NCBI RefSeq assembly: GCF_001244995.1
Contig: NZ_LN869528.1
Location: 5,001 to 69,000, forward strand
Length of the DNA stretch: 64,000 nucleotides
Source: Intestinimonas massiliensis (ex Afouda et al. 2020)
GTDB taxonomy: Bacteria; Bacillota; Clostridia; Oscillospirales; Oscillospiraceae
Direction: 5' to 3'
A program made the position numbers and the translations under genes. The notes under the pieces were generated by a model. That model was not told the origin of the DNA and made no database searches. It worked only from the letters and a program-made list of their open reading frames with translations. Positions 24,980-33,618 of this stretch are shown one piece after another (the stretch's first letter is position 1; every line of letters begins with the position of its first letter).

Positions 24980-25735
24980 TCAAGGCGTGTGCTGGGGCAG
25001 GAAGGAGGCCGGGTCCACCGGCTCATCCCCCCGGATCATCTCAAAGTGGAGATGAGGGGCCTTGGCGGCCTCCGCCGCGGCGGTGTCCCCCACCGCGCCC
25101 AGGACGGCCCCCGTCTGAACCGCGTCTCCCACCTGAACGGCAGGGGTGGCGGCCAGGTTGGCATAGACGCTTTTCAGCCCGTCGCCATGGTCCACCACGA
25201 TGGTGGTCCCCATCAGCACGTCGTCCTCAATGGACGCCACCGTGCCCGCCGAGACAGCCAGCACCTCCGTGCCCAGGCTGGCCGCAATGTCCAGACCCGA
25301 GTGAGTGCGCCAGTCGCCCATGGTTTCGTCATAGGCCAGCACCTCCAGGGAATAATCCGCAATGACTTCCCCCTTCACCGGCCAGGTAAAGACCGTTGGG
25401 GCCGCAGGCGTCTGGGCCGGGGCGGGGCTGGTCGAAACTGCCGGGCTGCCGGACGGCTGCATGGTTGCGGGGGCAGCCGTGCCCGGGCTGGGCGAAGCCT
25501 GGGGGGAGACCGATGGCTTCACCGGCTGGGGCGTGGCCGACTGGGAGGGGGAGGGGGTCACCACCACCTGGATGGGCCCCGCCACGGCGGTATTGCCGCC
25601 GTCTCCCAGATTCAGAGAGGAAAAGAGATAATAGCCCGAGATTCCAATTGCGGCGACGCAGAGGAACAGGACTATGTAAAAGCCCTTTCCCGCCATAAAG
25701 TCGCCAATCCGTTCCACAAAAGGTCGTTTTTTCAT
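24980..25735 (-). CDS. Membrane-anchored M23 (LytM) peptidase, SpoIIQ-like
   Basis: 251 residues. One membrane helix (about 18-40), a long Ser/Pro/Thr/Ala linker (about 55-125), then a LytM domain. Zinc ligands are visible: H-x3-D in HSGLDIA and H-x-H in HLHFE, so it may be an active peptidoglycan endopeptidase, as SpoIIQ is in Clostridioides, unlike Bacillus SpoIIQ. The SpoIIQ assignment rests on topology and the sporulation genes nearby; a general wall hydrolase is the alternative. The RBS GGAGG lies just before the ATG. Confidence 0.82.
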   Translation of the reverse strand: MKKRPFVERIGDFMAGKGFYIVLFLCVAAIGISGYYLFSSLNLGDGGNTAVAGPIQVVVTPSPSQSATPQPVKPSVSPQASPSPGTAAPATMQPSGSPAVSTSPAPAQTPAAPTVFTWPVKGEVIADYSLEVLAYDETMGDWRTHSGLDIAASLGTEVLAVSAGTVASIEDDVLMGTTIVVDHGDGLKSVYANLAATPAVQVGDAVQTGAVLGAVGDTAAAEAAKAPHLHFEMIRGDEPVDPASFLPQHTP

Positions 25736-25809
25736 TGGTTGGAAACACCTCCGGTCCTATTGTGGACAGGCTGCTTCCAGCTTATACATTCTTACCCAGA
25801 AATTTCTCT

Positions 25810-25839
25810 TGACTTTTTGATTTTCCTGTGCATATATAT
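25810..25839 (+). promoter_or_regulatory. Probable promoter of the MacAB-like operon
   Basis: TTGACT (25810-25815) with AT-rich -10 candidates TATATA (25834-25839, 18-bp spacer) and nearby alternatives. The 245-bp intergenic region is strongly AT-rich compared with the genes. Confidence 0.55.
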
Positions 25840-25980
25840 TATACCCAGTATAAACAGTTGAGGTCCTTGAAAAATTTTATGAAAATTTAAGGTTTCCTCT
25901 TCCCTTCCCTTCATCTTTCTCTGGTATCGTAAAGGGGCATCGGGAAAGGTACATATCCCATTCGTAAAGGAGTCGGCAAC

Positions 25981-27657
25981 ATGGAACAAACTGTCGTCAA
26001 GCAAAAACCCGCGGTCGAAGCGGCCGTCACTCCCACCCGGGAGACGGCGCAGAAGCCCAAAATCAAATCTCCTGCGTCTAAAAAGCGGCGCAAGTGGATC
26101 AAGCGTCTGATCATCCTGGCGGTGCTGGCCGCCCTGGTGGTCTTTCTGTTCAAAAGCTGCTCCGGCACTGGCAGCATCATGGCCGCGGGCTCCTACATAC
26201 CCGCCGTCGCCGCCCGGCAGGAGCTGCTGGTCTCCGTCTCCGGCACCGGCACCATCGAGCCCATCCACTCTTATAAGGTGACCACCCTGATCCAGGGCGA
26301 GGTGCTGGAGGCCCCCTTCGAGGAGGGTCAGACCGTCCACAAGGGCGATCTGCTCTTCCGTATCGACTCCAAGGACGTGGAGGCCTCCATCCGGCAGGCT
26401 GAGCTGAGTCTGGAGTCCGCCCGCCTCAACTACAGCCAGCTCCTCAAGAACCAGTCCGACAGCCAGAAAAACGCCACCGTCAAGGCCACCGCCGCCGGCG
26501 TGGTCACCAAGCTGTATGTGGACCAGGGGGACATGGTGTCGGCGGGCGCACCCATCGCCGACATCCTGGACCGGGACAACCTGAAGCTCACCGTTCCCTT
26601 CCACTCCGTCCAGGCGGCCTCCATCTCCGTGGGCCAGCAGGCCCTGGTCAGCGTGGACGGTGCCCTGGACACCCTGTACGGCACGGTGGACTCCATCGCC
26701 GCCACCGACGAGGTGGGTCCCGGCGGCACCCTGGTCCGGCCGGTCACCATCCGGCTGGTGAACCCCGGCGCGCTGGACAACACCTCCAGCGGCTCGGCCA
26801 CCATCAACGGCTCCGCCAGCGCCGCCAGCAGCACCTTTGCCTACGCAGAGAGCAAGCAGGTGGTGGCCAAGACCTCCGGCGAACTCAAGAGCCTCACCGT
26901 CCAGGAGGGGGACCGGGTCTTCCTGGACCAAGTCATCGGCGGCTTTGACGAGACCGATATGGACACGCAGATCCAAAATGCCGCCATCCAGGTCAAGACC
27001 GCCGAGCTGACCCTCCAGAACGCCAGAGACAAGCTGGAGGACTACTCCATCACCTCCACCATCGACGGCGAGGTCATCGAGAAAAACTACGACGTGGGGG
27101 ACAACATCGACGCCACCACCGGCTCCACCAGCGGCGTCACCTACCCCGCCGTCATCTACGACCTGTCCGCCCTCACCTTTGACATCAACATCCACGAGTT
27201 GGACATCAACAAGATTCAGGTGGGTCAGCAGGTGGAGATTACCTCCGACGCGCTGGACGGCCAGAGCTTTACCGGCACGGTGGACAAAGTGAACATCAAC
27301 GGAACTACCTCCAACGGCGTCACCACCTACCCCGTCACCGTGCGTATTGACGGCTCCCCCCAGGAGCTGAAGCCGGGCATGAACATCTCCGCCCGCATCA
27401 TTGTGGAGGACGCCGGCCAGGTGCTGTGCATCCCCGTGGAGGCAGTAAGCCGGGGCCAGAACGGCGTCAGCCTCGTCAAGGTGGCGGGCCCCGGCGCGCT
27501 GGACGAGGCGGGCAGCCTGGCCGACCCCTCCAAGCTGGAGGACCGGGAGGTCACCCTGGGCCGGAACGACGAATCCTTCATCGAGGTCCTCTCGGGGCTG
27601 GAGGAGGGCGAGACCGTCTTTATCCAGAACGCCGCTTCCGCCAACCCCTGGGGCTGA
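25981..27657 (+). CDS. MacA/HlyD-like efflux adaptor
   Basis: 558 residues. A basic cytoplasmic N-terminus (to about residue 40), one membrane helix (about 42-59), then lipoyl/biotinyl-like and beta-barrel modules split by a helical hairpin (about 125-165 and 315-360). GTGTIEPIHSYKVTTLIQGEV and DGEVIEKNYDVGD are typical of membrane-fusion proteins. It probably links the ABC pair downstream to extracellular substrate release. The RBS is AAAGGAG. It is first of a four-gene operon. Confidence 0.88.
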   Translation: MEQTVVKQKPAVEAAVTPTRETAQKPKIKSPASKKRRKWIKRLIILAVLAALVVFLFKSCSGTGSIMAAGSYIPAVAARQELLVSVSGTGTIEPIHSYKVTTLIQGEVLEAPFEEGQTVHKGDLLFRIDSKDVEASIRQAELSLESARLNYSQLLKNQSDSQKNATVKATAAGVVTKLYVDQGDMVSAGAPIADILDRDNLKLTVPFHSVQAASISVGQQALVSVDGALDTLYGTVDSIAATDEVGPGGTLVRPVTIRLVNPGALDNTSSGSATINGSASAASSTFAYAESKQVVAKTSGELKSLTVQEGDRVFLDQVIGGFDETDMDTQIQNAAIQVKTAELTLQNARDKLEDYSITSTIDGEVIEKNYDVGDNIDATTGSTSGVTYPAVIYDLSALTFDINIHELDINKIQVGQQVEITSDALDGQSFTGTVDKVNINGTTSNGVTTYPVTVRIDGSPQELKPGMNISARIIVEDAGQVLCIPVEAVSRGQNGVSLVKVAGPGALDEAGSLADPSKLEDREVTLGRNDESFIEVLSGLEEGETVFIQNAASANPWG

Positions 27658-27677
27658 TAACGGGGTGATCAGATAAT

Positions 27678-28448
27678 ATGGAACACCTCATTGAACTCAA
27701 GGACGTCTACAAGATCTACCAGATGGGCGACGAGACCGTCCACGCCCTGGACGGCGTGAGCTTGGCCATCGACCCAGGCGAATTTGTGGCCATCGTGGGC
27801 TCCTCCGGCTCGGGCAAGTCCACTGCCATGAACATCATCGGCTGTCTGGACGTGCCCACCTCCGGCACCTACCACCTGGGCGGCGTGGACGTGTCCACCA
27901 TGGACGACGACGACCAGGCCGAGATCCGAAACAAGATGCTGGGCTTTATCTTTCAGCAGTACAACCTGATCCCCAAGCTGAACGTGCTGGAGAACGTGGA
28001 ACTCCCCCTTCTCTATGCCGGCGTGGACGCCGCGGAGCGTCGGGAACGGGCCATGAGCGCTCTGTCCCGGGTGGGCCTGACGGACAAGGGCAAAAACCTG
28101 CCCAGCCAGCTCTCCGGCGGACAGCAGCAGCGGGTCTCCATCGCCCGGGCCCTGGCGGGCAACCCCTCGGTCATCCTGGCCGACGAGCCCACCGGCGCGC
28201 TGGATTCCCGCACCGGCCGGGAGGTGCTCTCCTTCCTCCAGAAGCTGAACCGGGAAGGGGACACCGTGGTCCTCATTACCCATGACAACTCCATCGCCGT
28301 CAAGGCCAACCGCATCGTACGGCTCCAGGACGGCCGGATCATCTACGACGGCGACGCCCGGGACCCCAAGGCCGTGGTCCAGCCCGAGGAGGATATCGAC
28401 GACATCCAGGGCTTTGACGCGCCAGACGGAGAGGAGGCCAGGGCATGA
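27678..28448 (+). CDS. MacB/LolD-type ABC transporter ATP-binding protein
   Basis: 256 residues. Walker A GSSGSGKST, Q-loop FQQYN, signature LSGGQQQR, Walker B ILADEPTGALD and H-loop THD are all present. The family powers MacB-type mechanotransmission exporters rather than importers. The stop overlaps the permease start (ATGA), so expression is coupled. Confidence 0.95.
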   Translation: MEHLIELKDVYKIYQMGDETVHALDGVSLAIDPGEFVAIVGSSGSGKSTAMNIIGCLDVPTSGTYHLGGVDVSTMDDDDQAEIRNKMLGFIFQQYNLIPKLNVLENVELPLLYAGVDAAERRERAMSALSRVGLTDKGKNLPSQLSGGQQQRVSIARALAGNPSVILADEPTGALDSRTGREVLSFLQKLNREGDTVVLITHDNSIAVKANRIVRLQDGRIIYDGDARDPKAVVQPEEDIDDIQGFDAPDGEEARA

Positions 28449-29680
28449 ATTTTACGCAGTCCTTCCGCCTGGCCATCAAATCCCTGCTGACCAGCAAGAT
28501 GCGTGCCCTGCTGACCATGCTGGGCATCATCATCGGCGTAGGTGCCGTCATCGTCATCACCAGCCTGGGCAACGGCATGCAGCAGATGATGAACCAGCAG
28601 TTTGAGCAGTTGGGCGCCAACCTGCTCCAGGTGCAGATCTACAACTACGGCGGGGCCTCCTCCCGCATGGTGGACCCCGCCGACATGTACGCTCTGGTAG
28701 ACAAGTATCCCCAATATCTCTCCGGCGTCAGCCCCTATGTGCGCACCCAGGCCATGGTGCGGCAGGGCTCGGAGGAGTTTGGGCGCACCACCATTTACGG
28801 TGTCAGCGAGTTTTTCTATGACGCCGACCGGAACCAGACCATGAGCGGCGAGACCCTGGCCCAGGGCCGGTTCCTCTCCTACGTTGACGTGGATCGCTAC
28901 CAGAACGTGTGCGTCATCGGCAGCTACCTGGCACAGAACGCCTTCGGCGGAGACGCCCTGGGCAGGACCCTCACCATCCGTGGCACGCCTTTCACCGTCA
29001 TCGGCGTGCTGACCCAGAAGGCCGACGGCACCGAGGGCAGCGGCGACGACATCCTCTTCCTCCCCTATGGAAACGCCATGCGGCTCAACGGCACCGGCTG
29101 GGTGGACCTCTATCTCTTCAACAGCACCAGCAAGGCCGGCTCCACCGCCGCCAAGGGCATCATTGAAAACCGGCTCTTCCAGACCTACCAGGACGACGAC
29201 GCCTACTTTGTCATGTCCAGCGCCGAGATGATGGACGCCATGAACACCATGATGAGCACCATGATGCTGGTGCTGGTGGCCATCGCCGCCATCTCCCTGC
29301 TGGTGGGCGGCATCGGCATTATGAACATCATGCTGGTCTCCGTCACCGAGCGCACCCGGGAGATCGGCATCCGCAAATCCTTGGGTGCCAAGCGCAAGGA
29401 TATCCGGGGCCAGTTCATCATTGAGGCCGGCACCACCTCCGCCATCGGCGGCGTGCTGGGCATCGGCGTGGGCATCGGCCTGGCCCAGCTTGCCGGCGGC
29501 CTCATCGGCGGCATGATGGCGGCCCAGATGGGCGGCAACGCCACCTTCTCCGCCGTACCTACCCTGGGCTCGGTGGCCATCGCCTTCGGCGTCAGCGTAG
29601 GCATCGGCGTCCTCTTCGGCTATCTGCCCGCCAACAAGGCCGCCCGCCTCAACCCCATCGACGCCCTGCGGTATGATTGA
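28445..29680 (+). CDS. MacB-like FtsX-type ABC permease
   Basis: 411 residues. Helix 1 (about 20-45) is followed by a large extracellular MacB core domain (about 50-265), then three helices with GGIGIMNIMLVSVTERTREIGIRKSLGAKRKDI, a hallmark of the FtsX/MacB C-terminus. With the two upstream genes it makes a complete exporter; peptide, lipid or drug substrates are possible. Confidence 0.93.
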   Translation: MNFTQSFRLAIKSLLTSKMRALLTMLGIIIGVGAVIVITSLGNGMQQMMNQQFEQLGANLLQVQIYNYGGASSRMVDPADMYALVDKYPQYLSGVSPYVRTQAMVRQGSEEFGRTTIYGVSEFFYDADRNQTMSGETLAQGRFLSYVDVDRYQNVCVIGSYLAQNAFGGDALGRTLTIRGTPFTVIGVLTQKADGTEGSGDDILFLPYGNAMRLNGTGWVDLYLFNSTSKAGSTAAKGIIENRLFQTYQDDDAYFVMSSAEMMDAMNTMMSTMMLVLVAIAAISLLVGGIGIMNIMLVSVTERTREIGIRKSLGAKRKDIRGQFIIEAGTTSAIGGVLGIGVGIGLAQLAGGLIGGMMAAQMGGNATFSAVPTLGSVAIAFGVSVGIGVLFGYLPANKAARLNPIDALRYD

Positions 29681-29722
29681 GCCGGCGCGTCATCCCCTTA
29701 CTTGACAGAAGGAGCGAAAAAG

Positions 29723-31588
29723 ATGAAGAAACGAGTTGCAAGCGCCCTGCTCTGCGCGGCCCTGGTTCTATCCCTGCTGCCCGCCGCCCGGGCGGCCCAG
29801 GCGCCCACCGAGGCAGAGGCCGCCCAGGTGCTCTCCGCCCTGGACATCATGACCGGCAACGAAAACGGCGACCTGATGCTGGGCCGCGCCGTCACCCGGG
29901 CCGAATTCACCAAGCTGGTGGTGGCCGCCTCCCCGCTGCGGGACAACGTGGGCCCCGAGACCGCCACCGATCCCTACCCCGACGTGCCCCGTACCCACTG
30001 GGCTGCGGGCTATGTGGCCGCCGCCGTCAGCGCCGGACTGGTCCGGGGCAACCTCTACGGCTACTTTGAGCCCGACCGCAACATCACCCTGGCCGAGGGC
30101 GTCACCATGGTCCTGCGGCTGCTGGGCTACCGGGACTCCGACTTTACCGGCGCCTATCCCGCCGGTCAGATGGCCAAATACCGGGCCCTGGGCCTGGACA
30201 CCGGCGTACCCACCACCGCCTTCAACGGGGAGCTGACCCGGCGGGATGCGCTGTACCTCTTTTACAATTTGCTGACCGCCAAGACCGCCGACAGCTCGGC
30301 CTACCTGCTGGACGTGCTCAAGCCCGGCGAGCACCTGGTCACTCCCTCCGGCACCATCAACACCGTGGCCCTTGTCAACGCGGCTATGGAGGGCCCCGTG
30401 GTGGCCAGCGGCGGCTGGCAATCCAAGCTACCCTTCGACCTGTCCACCGCTAAGGTCTACCGGGGCGGCTCCGCCTCCACCCTCTCCGCCGTGGCCGCCA
30501 ACGATGTGGTCTACTATTCCAAGTCCATGCGCACCCTATGGGTGTACTCCAACAAGGTCACCGGCAGCATCGAGGCCATCACCCCCGCCTCCTCCCCCAC
30601 CTCGGTCACCGTGGCGGGCAAGAGCTATTCCATCGAGACCCCGGCCGCCGCCTACGACCTCAGCGATCTGGGCCCCTTCCGGGTGGGCGACTCGGTCACC
30701 CTCCTGCTGGGCCGGGACAACCAGGTGGCCGCCGTGCTGGATCCCGTCCGGACCAGCTCCACCGTCTACGGCATGGTGACCGCCGTGGAGACCGCCTCTT
30801 ATGAGGACGCCTCCGGCAATCCCTATACCGCCTCCACCCTCACCGTCCAGGCCACCGACGGCAACACCTACTCCTACCGCTGGGACCAGAAGAATCTGAA
30901 GGCGGGCGCTCTGGTCCAGGTGACCACCAACGGCGGCTCGGTCCAGGTCACCCGCCTGAGCGGCAGCGGCATCAGCGGCAAGGTGAGCACCGACGGCACC
31001 CGGCTGGGCTCCTACGACCTGGCCGACGACGTGGAGATCCTGGACACCTACGGCGACACCCAGGCCGTGCGGGTCTATCCCTCCCGCCTGAAAGGCGTCA
31101 GCCTCCGGGAGAGCGATGTCCGCTTCTACCAGTTGGACGAACACGGCGCCGTCCGCCGTCTCATCCTGAACGAGGTCACCGGCGACATGCACCGCTACGG
31201 TGTGCTCACCCACATCAGCGAGACGGATATGGGCATGGCGGTCTCCGGCGTCTATGAGTACGACATCGGCGGCGTCCAGCAGGCCCCCATCACCGGCGCC
31301 ACCCTGTACAACGTCAAGACCGGCCCCTTCCAGCTCAAGCAGGACGCGGACGGCGTCAAGCTGGCCAACCTGAACGAGGTGACTCTGACCAGCGTAGACG
31401 GCAAGACGGTCTATGCCGGCAGCCGGACGTATCCCCTCTCCGATACGGTGGCCGTCTATGAGCTGCGGGGCAACACCTACTATTACTCCTCCCTCTCCCT
31501 GGTGTCCGGCGGGGACTACACCCTCACCGGCTACTATGACAAGCCCGCCGACCAGGGCGGCTGCATCCGGGTCATCGTGGCCCGCTGA
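29723..31588 (+). CDS. SLH-domain surface protein of the MacAB-like operon
   Basis: 621 residues. The start at 29723 has AAGGAG upstream and gives a clean signal peptide (MKKRVASALLCAALVLSLLPAARA). Three N-terminal SLH repeats (about 30-215) anchor it to the wall. The rest (about 220-621) is beta-rich with Thr/Ser/Val repeats and is not recognised. It lies 42 bp after the permease in the same direction, so it may help export or be exported or assembled by the transporter. Confidence 0.8.
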   Translation: MKKRVASALLCAALVLSLLPAARAAQAPTEAEAAQVLSALDIMTGNENGDLMLGRAVTRAEFTKLVVAASPLRDNVGPETATDPYPDVPRTHWAAGYVAAAVSAGLVRGNLYGYFEPDRNITLAEGVTMVLRLLGYRDSDFTGAYPAGQMAKYRALGLDTGVPTTAFNGELTRRDALYLFYNLLTAKTADSSAYLLDVLKPGEHLVTPSGTINTVALVNAAMEGPVVASGGWQSKLPFDLSTAKVYRGGSASTLSAVAANDVVYYSKSMRTLWVYSNKVTGSIEAITPASSPTSVTVAGKSYSIETPAAAYDLSDLGPFRVGDSVTLLLGRDNQVAAVLDPVRTSSTVYGMVTAVETASYEDASGNPYTASTLTVQATDGNTYSYRWDQKNLKAGALVQVTTNGGSVQVTRLSGSGISGKVSTDGTRLGSYDLADDVEILDTYGDTQAVRVYPSRLKGVSLRESDVRFYQLDEHGAVRRLILNEVTGDMHRYGVLTHISETDMGMAVSGVYEYDIGGVQQAPITGATLYNVKTGPFQLKQDADGVKLANLNEVTLTSVDGKTVYAGSRTYPLSDTVAVYELRGNTYYYSSLSLVSGGDYTLTGYYDKPADQGGCIRVIVAR

Positions 31589-31593
31589 ACGTA

Positions 31594-31627
31594 AAGGGCC
31601 CCCGGCGGAAATCCGCCGGGGGCCCTT
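31594..31627. terminator. Bidirectional terminator between converging genes
   Basis: A perfect 16-bp stem (31594-31609 with 31612-31627) with a two-base centre. Confidence 0.88.
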
Positions 31628-31629
31628 CG

Positions 31630-32508
31630 TCATTCTACGCCGGTCAGGTCGAAGGGAGGAATGTAGCCGCTGTCGGCGGCGGCCCCCTCCTGAACAAAGC
31701 CCTCCAGGCCCAGATTTTCCATATACTCCGCCGCCGTCCGGGCCTCCGAGGCCCGCAGTTTCCGGTCGATCTCCGGGAACTCCGCCGCCCGCCCCTGAGG
31801 CACATACTGCCGCATCAGGGAGAAGAGCACCGTCCCCGCCGGGAAAGTCTCCGCCACCCAGTCCATAACGGCCTTGGCCTCGTTCACCCGGCCGGGCAGG
31901 ATCAGGTGGCGGACGATCACCCCTCTGCGAAGCAATCCGTCCGGCCCCAGCTCATAGGGTCCGGTCTGCCGCACCATCTCCCGGATGGCGGCGGCGGCAG
32001 TCTCGGGGTAATCCGCCGCGCCGGAGTACCGCTCTGCCAGAGCGGGGGTCCGGTATTTCAGGTCGGGCAGGTAGATCTGGATCTTCCCCTCCAGGGAGCG
32101 CAGGGTCTCCACCCGGTCATAGCCGCCGGAGTTCCACACCACCGGCGCCGGCAGGGGCTCGTCCAGCATCCGGGCCACAACGTGGGCGTAGTGGGTGGGG
32201 TTGACCAGGTTGACGTTGTGGGCCCCCTGGCCGATCAGCTCGCAGCAGATCTCCCGCAGGCGCTCCACCGTCACCGGCCGGCCAAAATCCTCCTGACTGA
32301 TCCGGTGATTCTGGCAAAACACGCAGCCCAGGGAGCACCCGGAGAAAAACACCGTACCGGAGCCGTTTGTCCCGGAGATCGGGGGCTCCTCCCACATGTG
32401 CAAGGCCGCCCGGGCCACCACCGGCACGCCGGGCATCCGGCAGCGGCCCTCCCCGGCGGTCTCGGTGCGCAGGGCTCCGCACTGGCGGGGACAGAGGTTG
32501 CAGCGCAT
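31630..32508 (-). CDS. Radical SAM protein of the PFL-activase-like COG1313 type
   Basis: 292 residues from the ATG at 32508 (AAGGAAG upstream). It has an N-terminal Cys cluster (CNLCPRQC) and then the radical SAM motif CSLGCVFC near residue 60. NLVNPTHYAHVV and LPDLKYR are typical of the PflX-like group. Members are annotated as pyruvate formate-lyase activating enzyme homologues, but no glycyl radical enzyme is nearby and the substrate is unknown. Confidence 0.85.
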   Translation of the reverse strand: MRCNLCPRQCGALRTETAGEGRCRMPGVPVVARAALHMWEEPPISGTNGSGTVFFSGCSLGCVFCQNHRISQEDFGRPVTVERLREICCELIGQGAHNVNLVNPTHYAHVVARMLDEPLPAPVVWNSGGYDRVETLRSLEGKIQIYLPDLKYRTPALAERYSGAADYPETAAAAIREMVRQTGPYELGPDGLLRRGVIVRHLILPGRVNEAKAVMDWVAETFPAGTVLFSLMRQYVPQGRAAEFPEIDRKLRASEARTAAEYMENLGLEGFVQEGAAADSGYIPPFDLTGVE

Positions 32509-32575
32509 GGGGTTCACTTCCTTTGCCTGAAAAAATGAGGCCGTATGCTTTGCTCCCACAGAGGTGCGCCGCCTC

Positions 32576-32797
32576 CTATTCGTCCAACTGATGCAGCCGG
32601 GGATCATCCGTCCGGCCCATGAGGTAGTCCACCGACACTTCAAACCCATCTGCAAGCTTCAACAGGCTGTCATAGCCCGGTTTTTTCCCTGCCTCCAGGT
32701 CCTGAAGTCCCCGATAGGACATCCCAGTGGCTTCCGCCGCCTCTCTTTGCGTCCACCCGTTCTTTTTGCGCAGGGCCTTTAATCGTTCCGGAAACAT
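32576..32797 (-). CDS. Small XRE-family repressor
   Basis: 73 residues from the ATG at 32797 (AAGGAGG upstream). A single helix-turn-helix fills most of the protein (LKALRKKNGWTQREAAEATGMSYRGLQDLEAGKKPGYDSLLKLADGF), ending in the common VSVDYLMGRTD. Two CACGC-N4-GCGTG dyads lie in the 84-bp region between this gene and the divergent small gene, so it probably represses both. Phage-immunity-like layout. Confidence 0.88.
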   Translation of the reverse strand: MFPERLKALRKKNGWTQREAAEATGMSYRGLQDLEAGKKPGYDSLLKLADGFEVSVDYLMGRTDDPRLHQLDE

Positions 32798-32809
32798 CCC
32801 TTTTCCTCC

Positions 32810-32838
32810 TTGACACACGCAAGAGCGTGTGATATAGT
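32810..32838 (+). promoter_or_regulatory. Promoter of the 59-aa gene with an embedded operator
   Basis: TTGACA (32810-32815), 17-bp spacer, TATAGT (32833-32838). The whole spacer is filled by the dyad CACACGC-aaga-GCGTGTG (32814-32831), so a bound repressor would block RNA polymerase. Confidence 0.75.
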
Positions 32839-32851
32839 ATCCTTATAAATA

Positions 32852-32865
32852 CACGCAACCGCGTG
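32852..32865. promoter_or_regulatory. Second XRE operator dyad
   Basis: CACGC-AACC-GCGTG repeats the core of the dyad at 32814-32831. Centres are about 36 bp apart. It overlaps the likely -35 (minus-strand TTGCGT) of the leftward repressor gene and lies between the rightward promoter and its gene. Confidence 0.65.
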
Positions 32866-32881
32866 CTAAGGAGATGTTCTC

Positions 32882-33061
32882 ATGATCCCTGCCATCGAAG
32901 CCCTCTACGACGCCTGGGTCTGCGACCCCAAGCCCAACCTTTGGCCCGACTACCTCCGGGACCACCCCATGAAAGCCCACGGCCTCTATTGCTTCCGCGA
33001 GGGGCTCCGCCTGGGCCTCCTGCTGGCCTCAGACGCCTTCCTTTCGGAAGTCGGGCCCTAA
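32882..33061 (+). CDS. 59-residue protein under XRE control
   Basis: The gene encodes a 59-residue protein beginning MIPAIEALYDAWV and ending SEVGP. AAGGAG at 32868-32873 lies 8 bp before the ATG. It has one long amphipathic or hydrophobic C-terminal stretch (FREGLRLGLLLASDAF). Its promoter is overlapped by the XRE dyad. Its last 33 bp overlap the 3' end of tdk on the other strand. I do not recognise the family. An anti-repressor, toxin or small phage-derived effector are possibilities by context only. Confidence 0.65.
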   Translation: MIPAIEALYDAWVCDPKPNLWPDYLRDHPMKAHGLYCFREGLRLGLLLASDAFLSEVGP

Positions 33062-33616
33062 ATTGCCCTCCCGCCAGTGCTTGCGGCACAGGCCGATGTA
33101 CTGGTCGTTGGCCCCCAGCACCACCTGCTCCCCCTCCCGGAGCACCGTCCCGTTTTCGTCGAAGCGGGCGTTGCAGGTGGCCTTCTTGCCGCACCAGCAG
33201 ATGGTCTTCACCTCCTCGATGATGTCCGCCGTGGCCAGCAGCTCCTGAGAGCCCGGGAAGAGCTGGCCGGAAAAGTCCGCCCGCAGGCCGTAGCAGATCA
33301 CCGGCACGTTCCAATCGTCCACCACGCGGACCAGATACTGCACCTCGTCCCGGCTGAGAAACTGCGCCTCGTCCACAATGACGCAGGCATAGGACCGCAC
33401 CTGCTCCTCCGGCATGGCCGCCAGCTCGGAAAAATAGATGCACGCATGGGACAGTCCCATCCGGGAGGCCACGAACTTGGCCCCGTCCCGCTGGTCGATC
33501 TCCGGCTTGACCAGCAGGGCCACCTGCCCCCGTTCCTCATAATTATAGCGCACCATCAGGGCGTTGGCCGTCTTGCTGGACCCCATAACGCCATACCGAA
33601 AGTATAATTTTGCCAC
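33029..33616 (-). CDS. tdk: Thymidine kinase
   Basis: 195 residues from a GTG start at 33616 with AGGGGGA upstream. P-loop GVMGSSKT, DEAQF Walker B, and zinc cysteines (CWCGKKATC, later CRKH) identify a type II thymidine kinase of the pyrimidine salvage pathway. It lies 2 bp after the mutY stop, so they are cotranscribed. The N-terminus is short and begins directly with the first strand (AKLYFRYG). Confidence 0.93.
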   Translation of the reverse strand: MAKLYFRYGVMGSSKTANALMVRYNYEERGQVALLVKPEIDQRDGAKFVASRMGLSHACIYFSELAAMPEEQVRSYACVIVDEAQFLSRDEVQYLVRVVDDWNVPVICYGLRADFSGQLFPGSQELLATADIIEEVKTICWCGKKATCNARFDENGTVLREGEQVVLGANDQYIGLCRKHWREGNLGPDFRKEGV

Positions 33617-33618
33617 AA

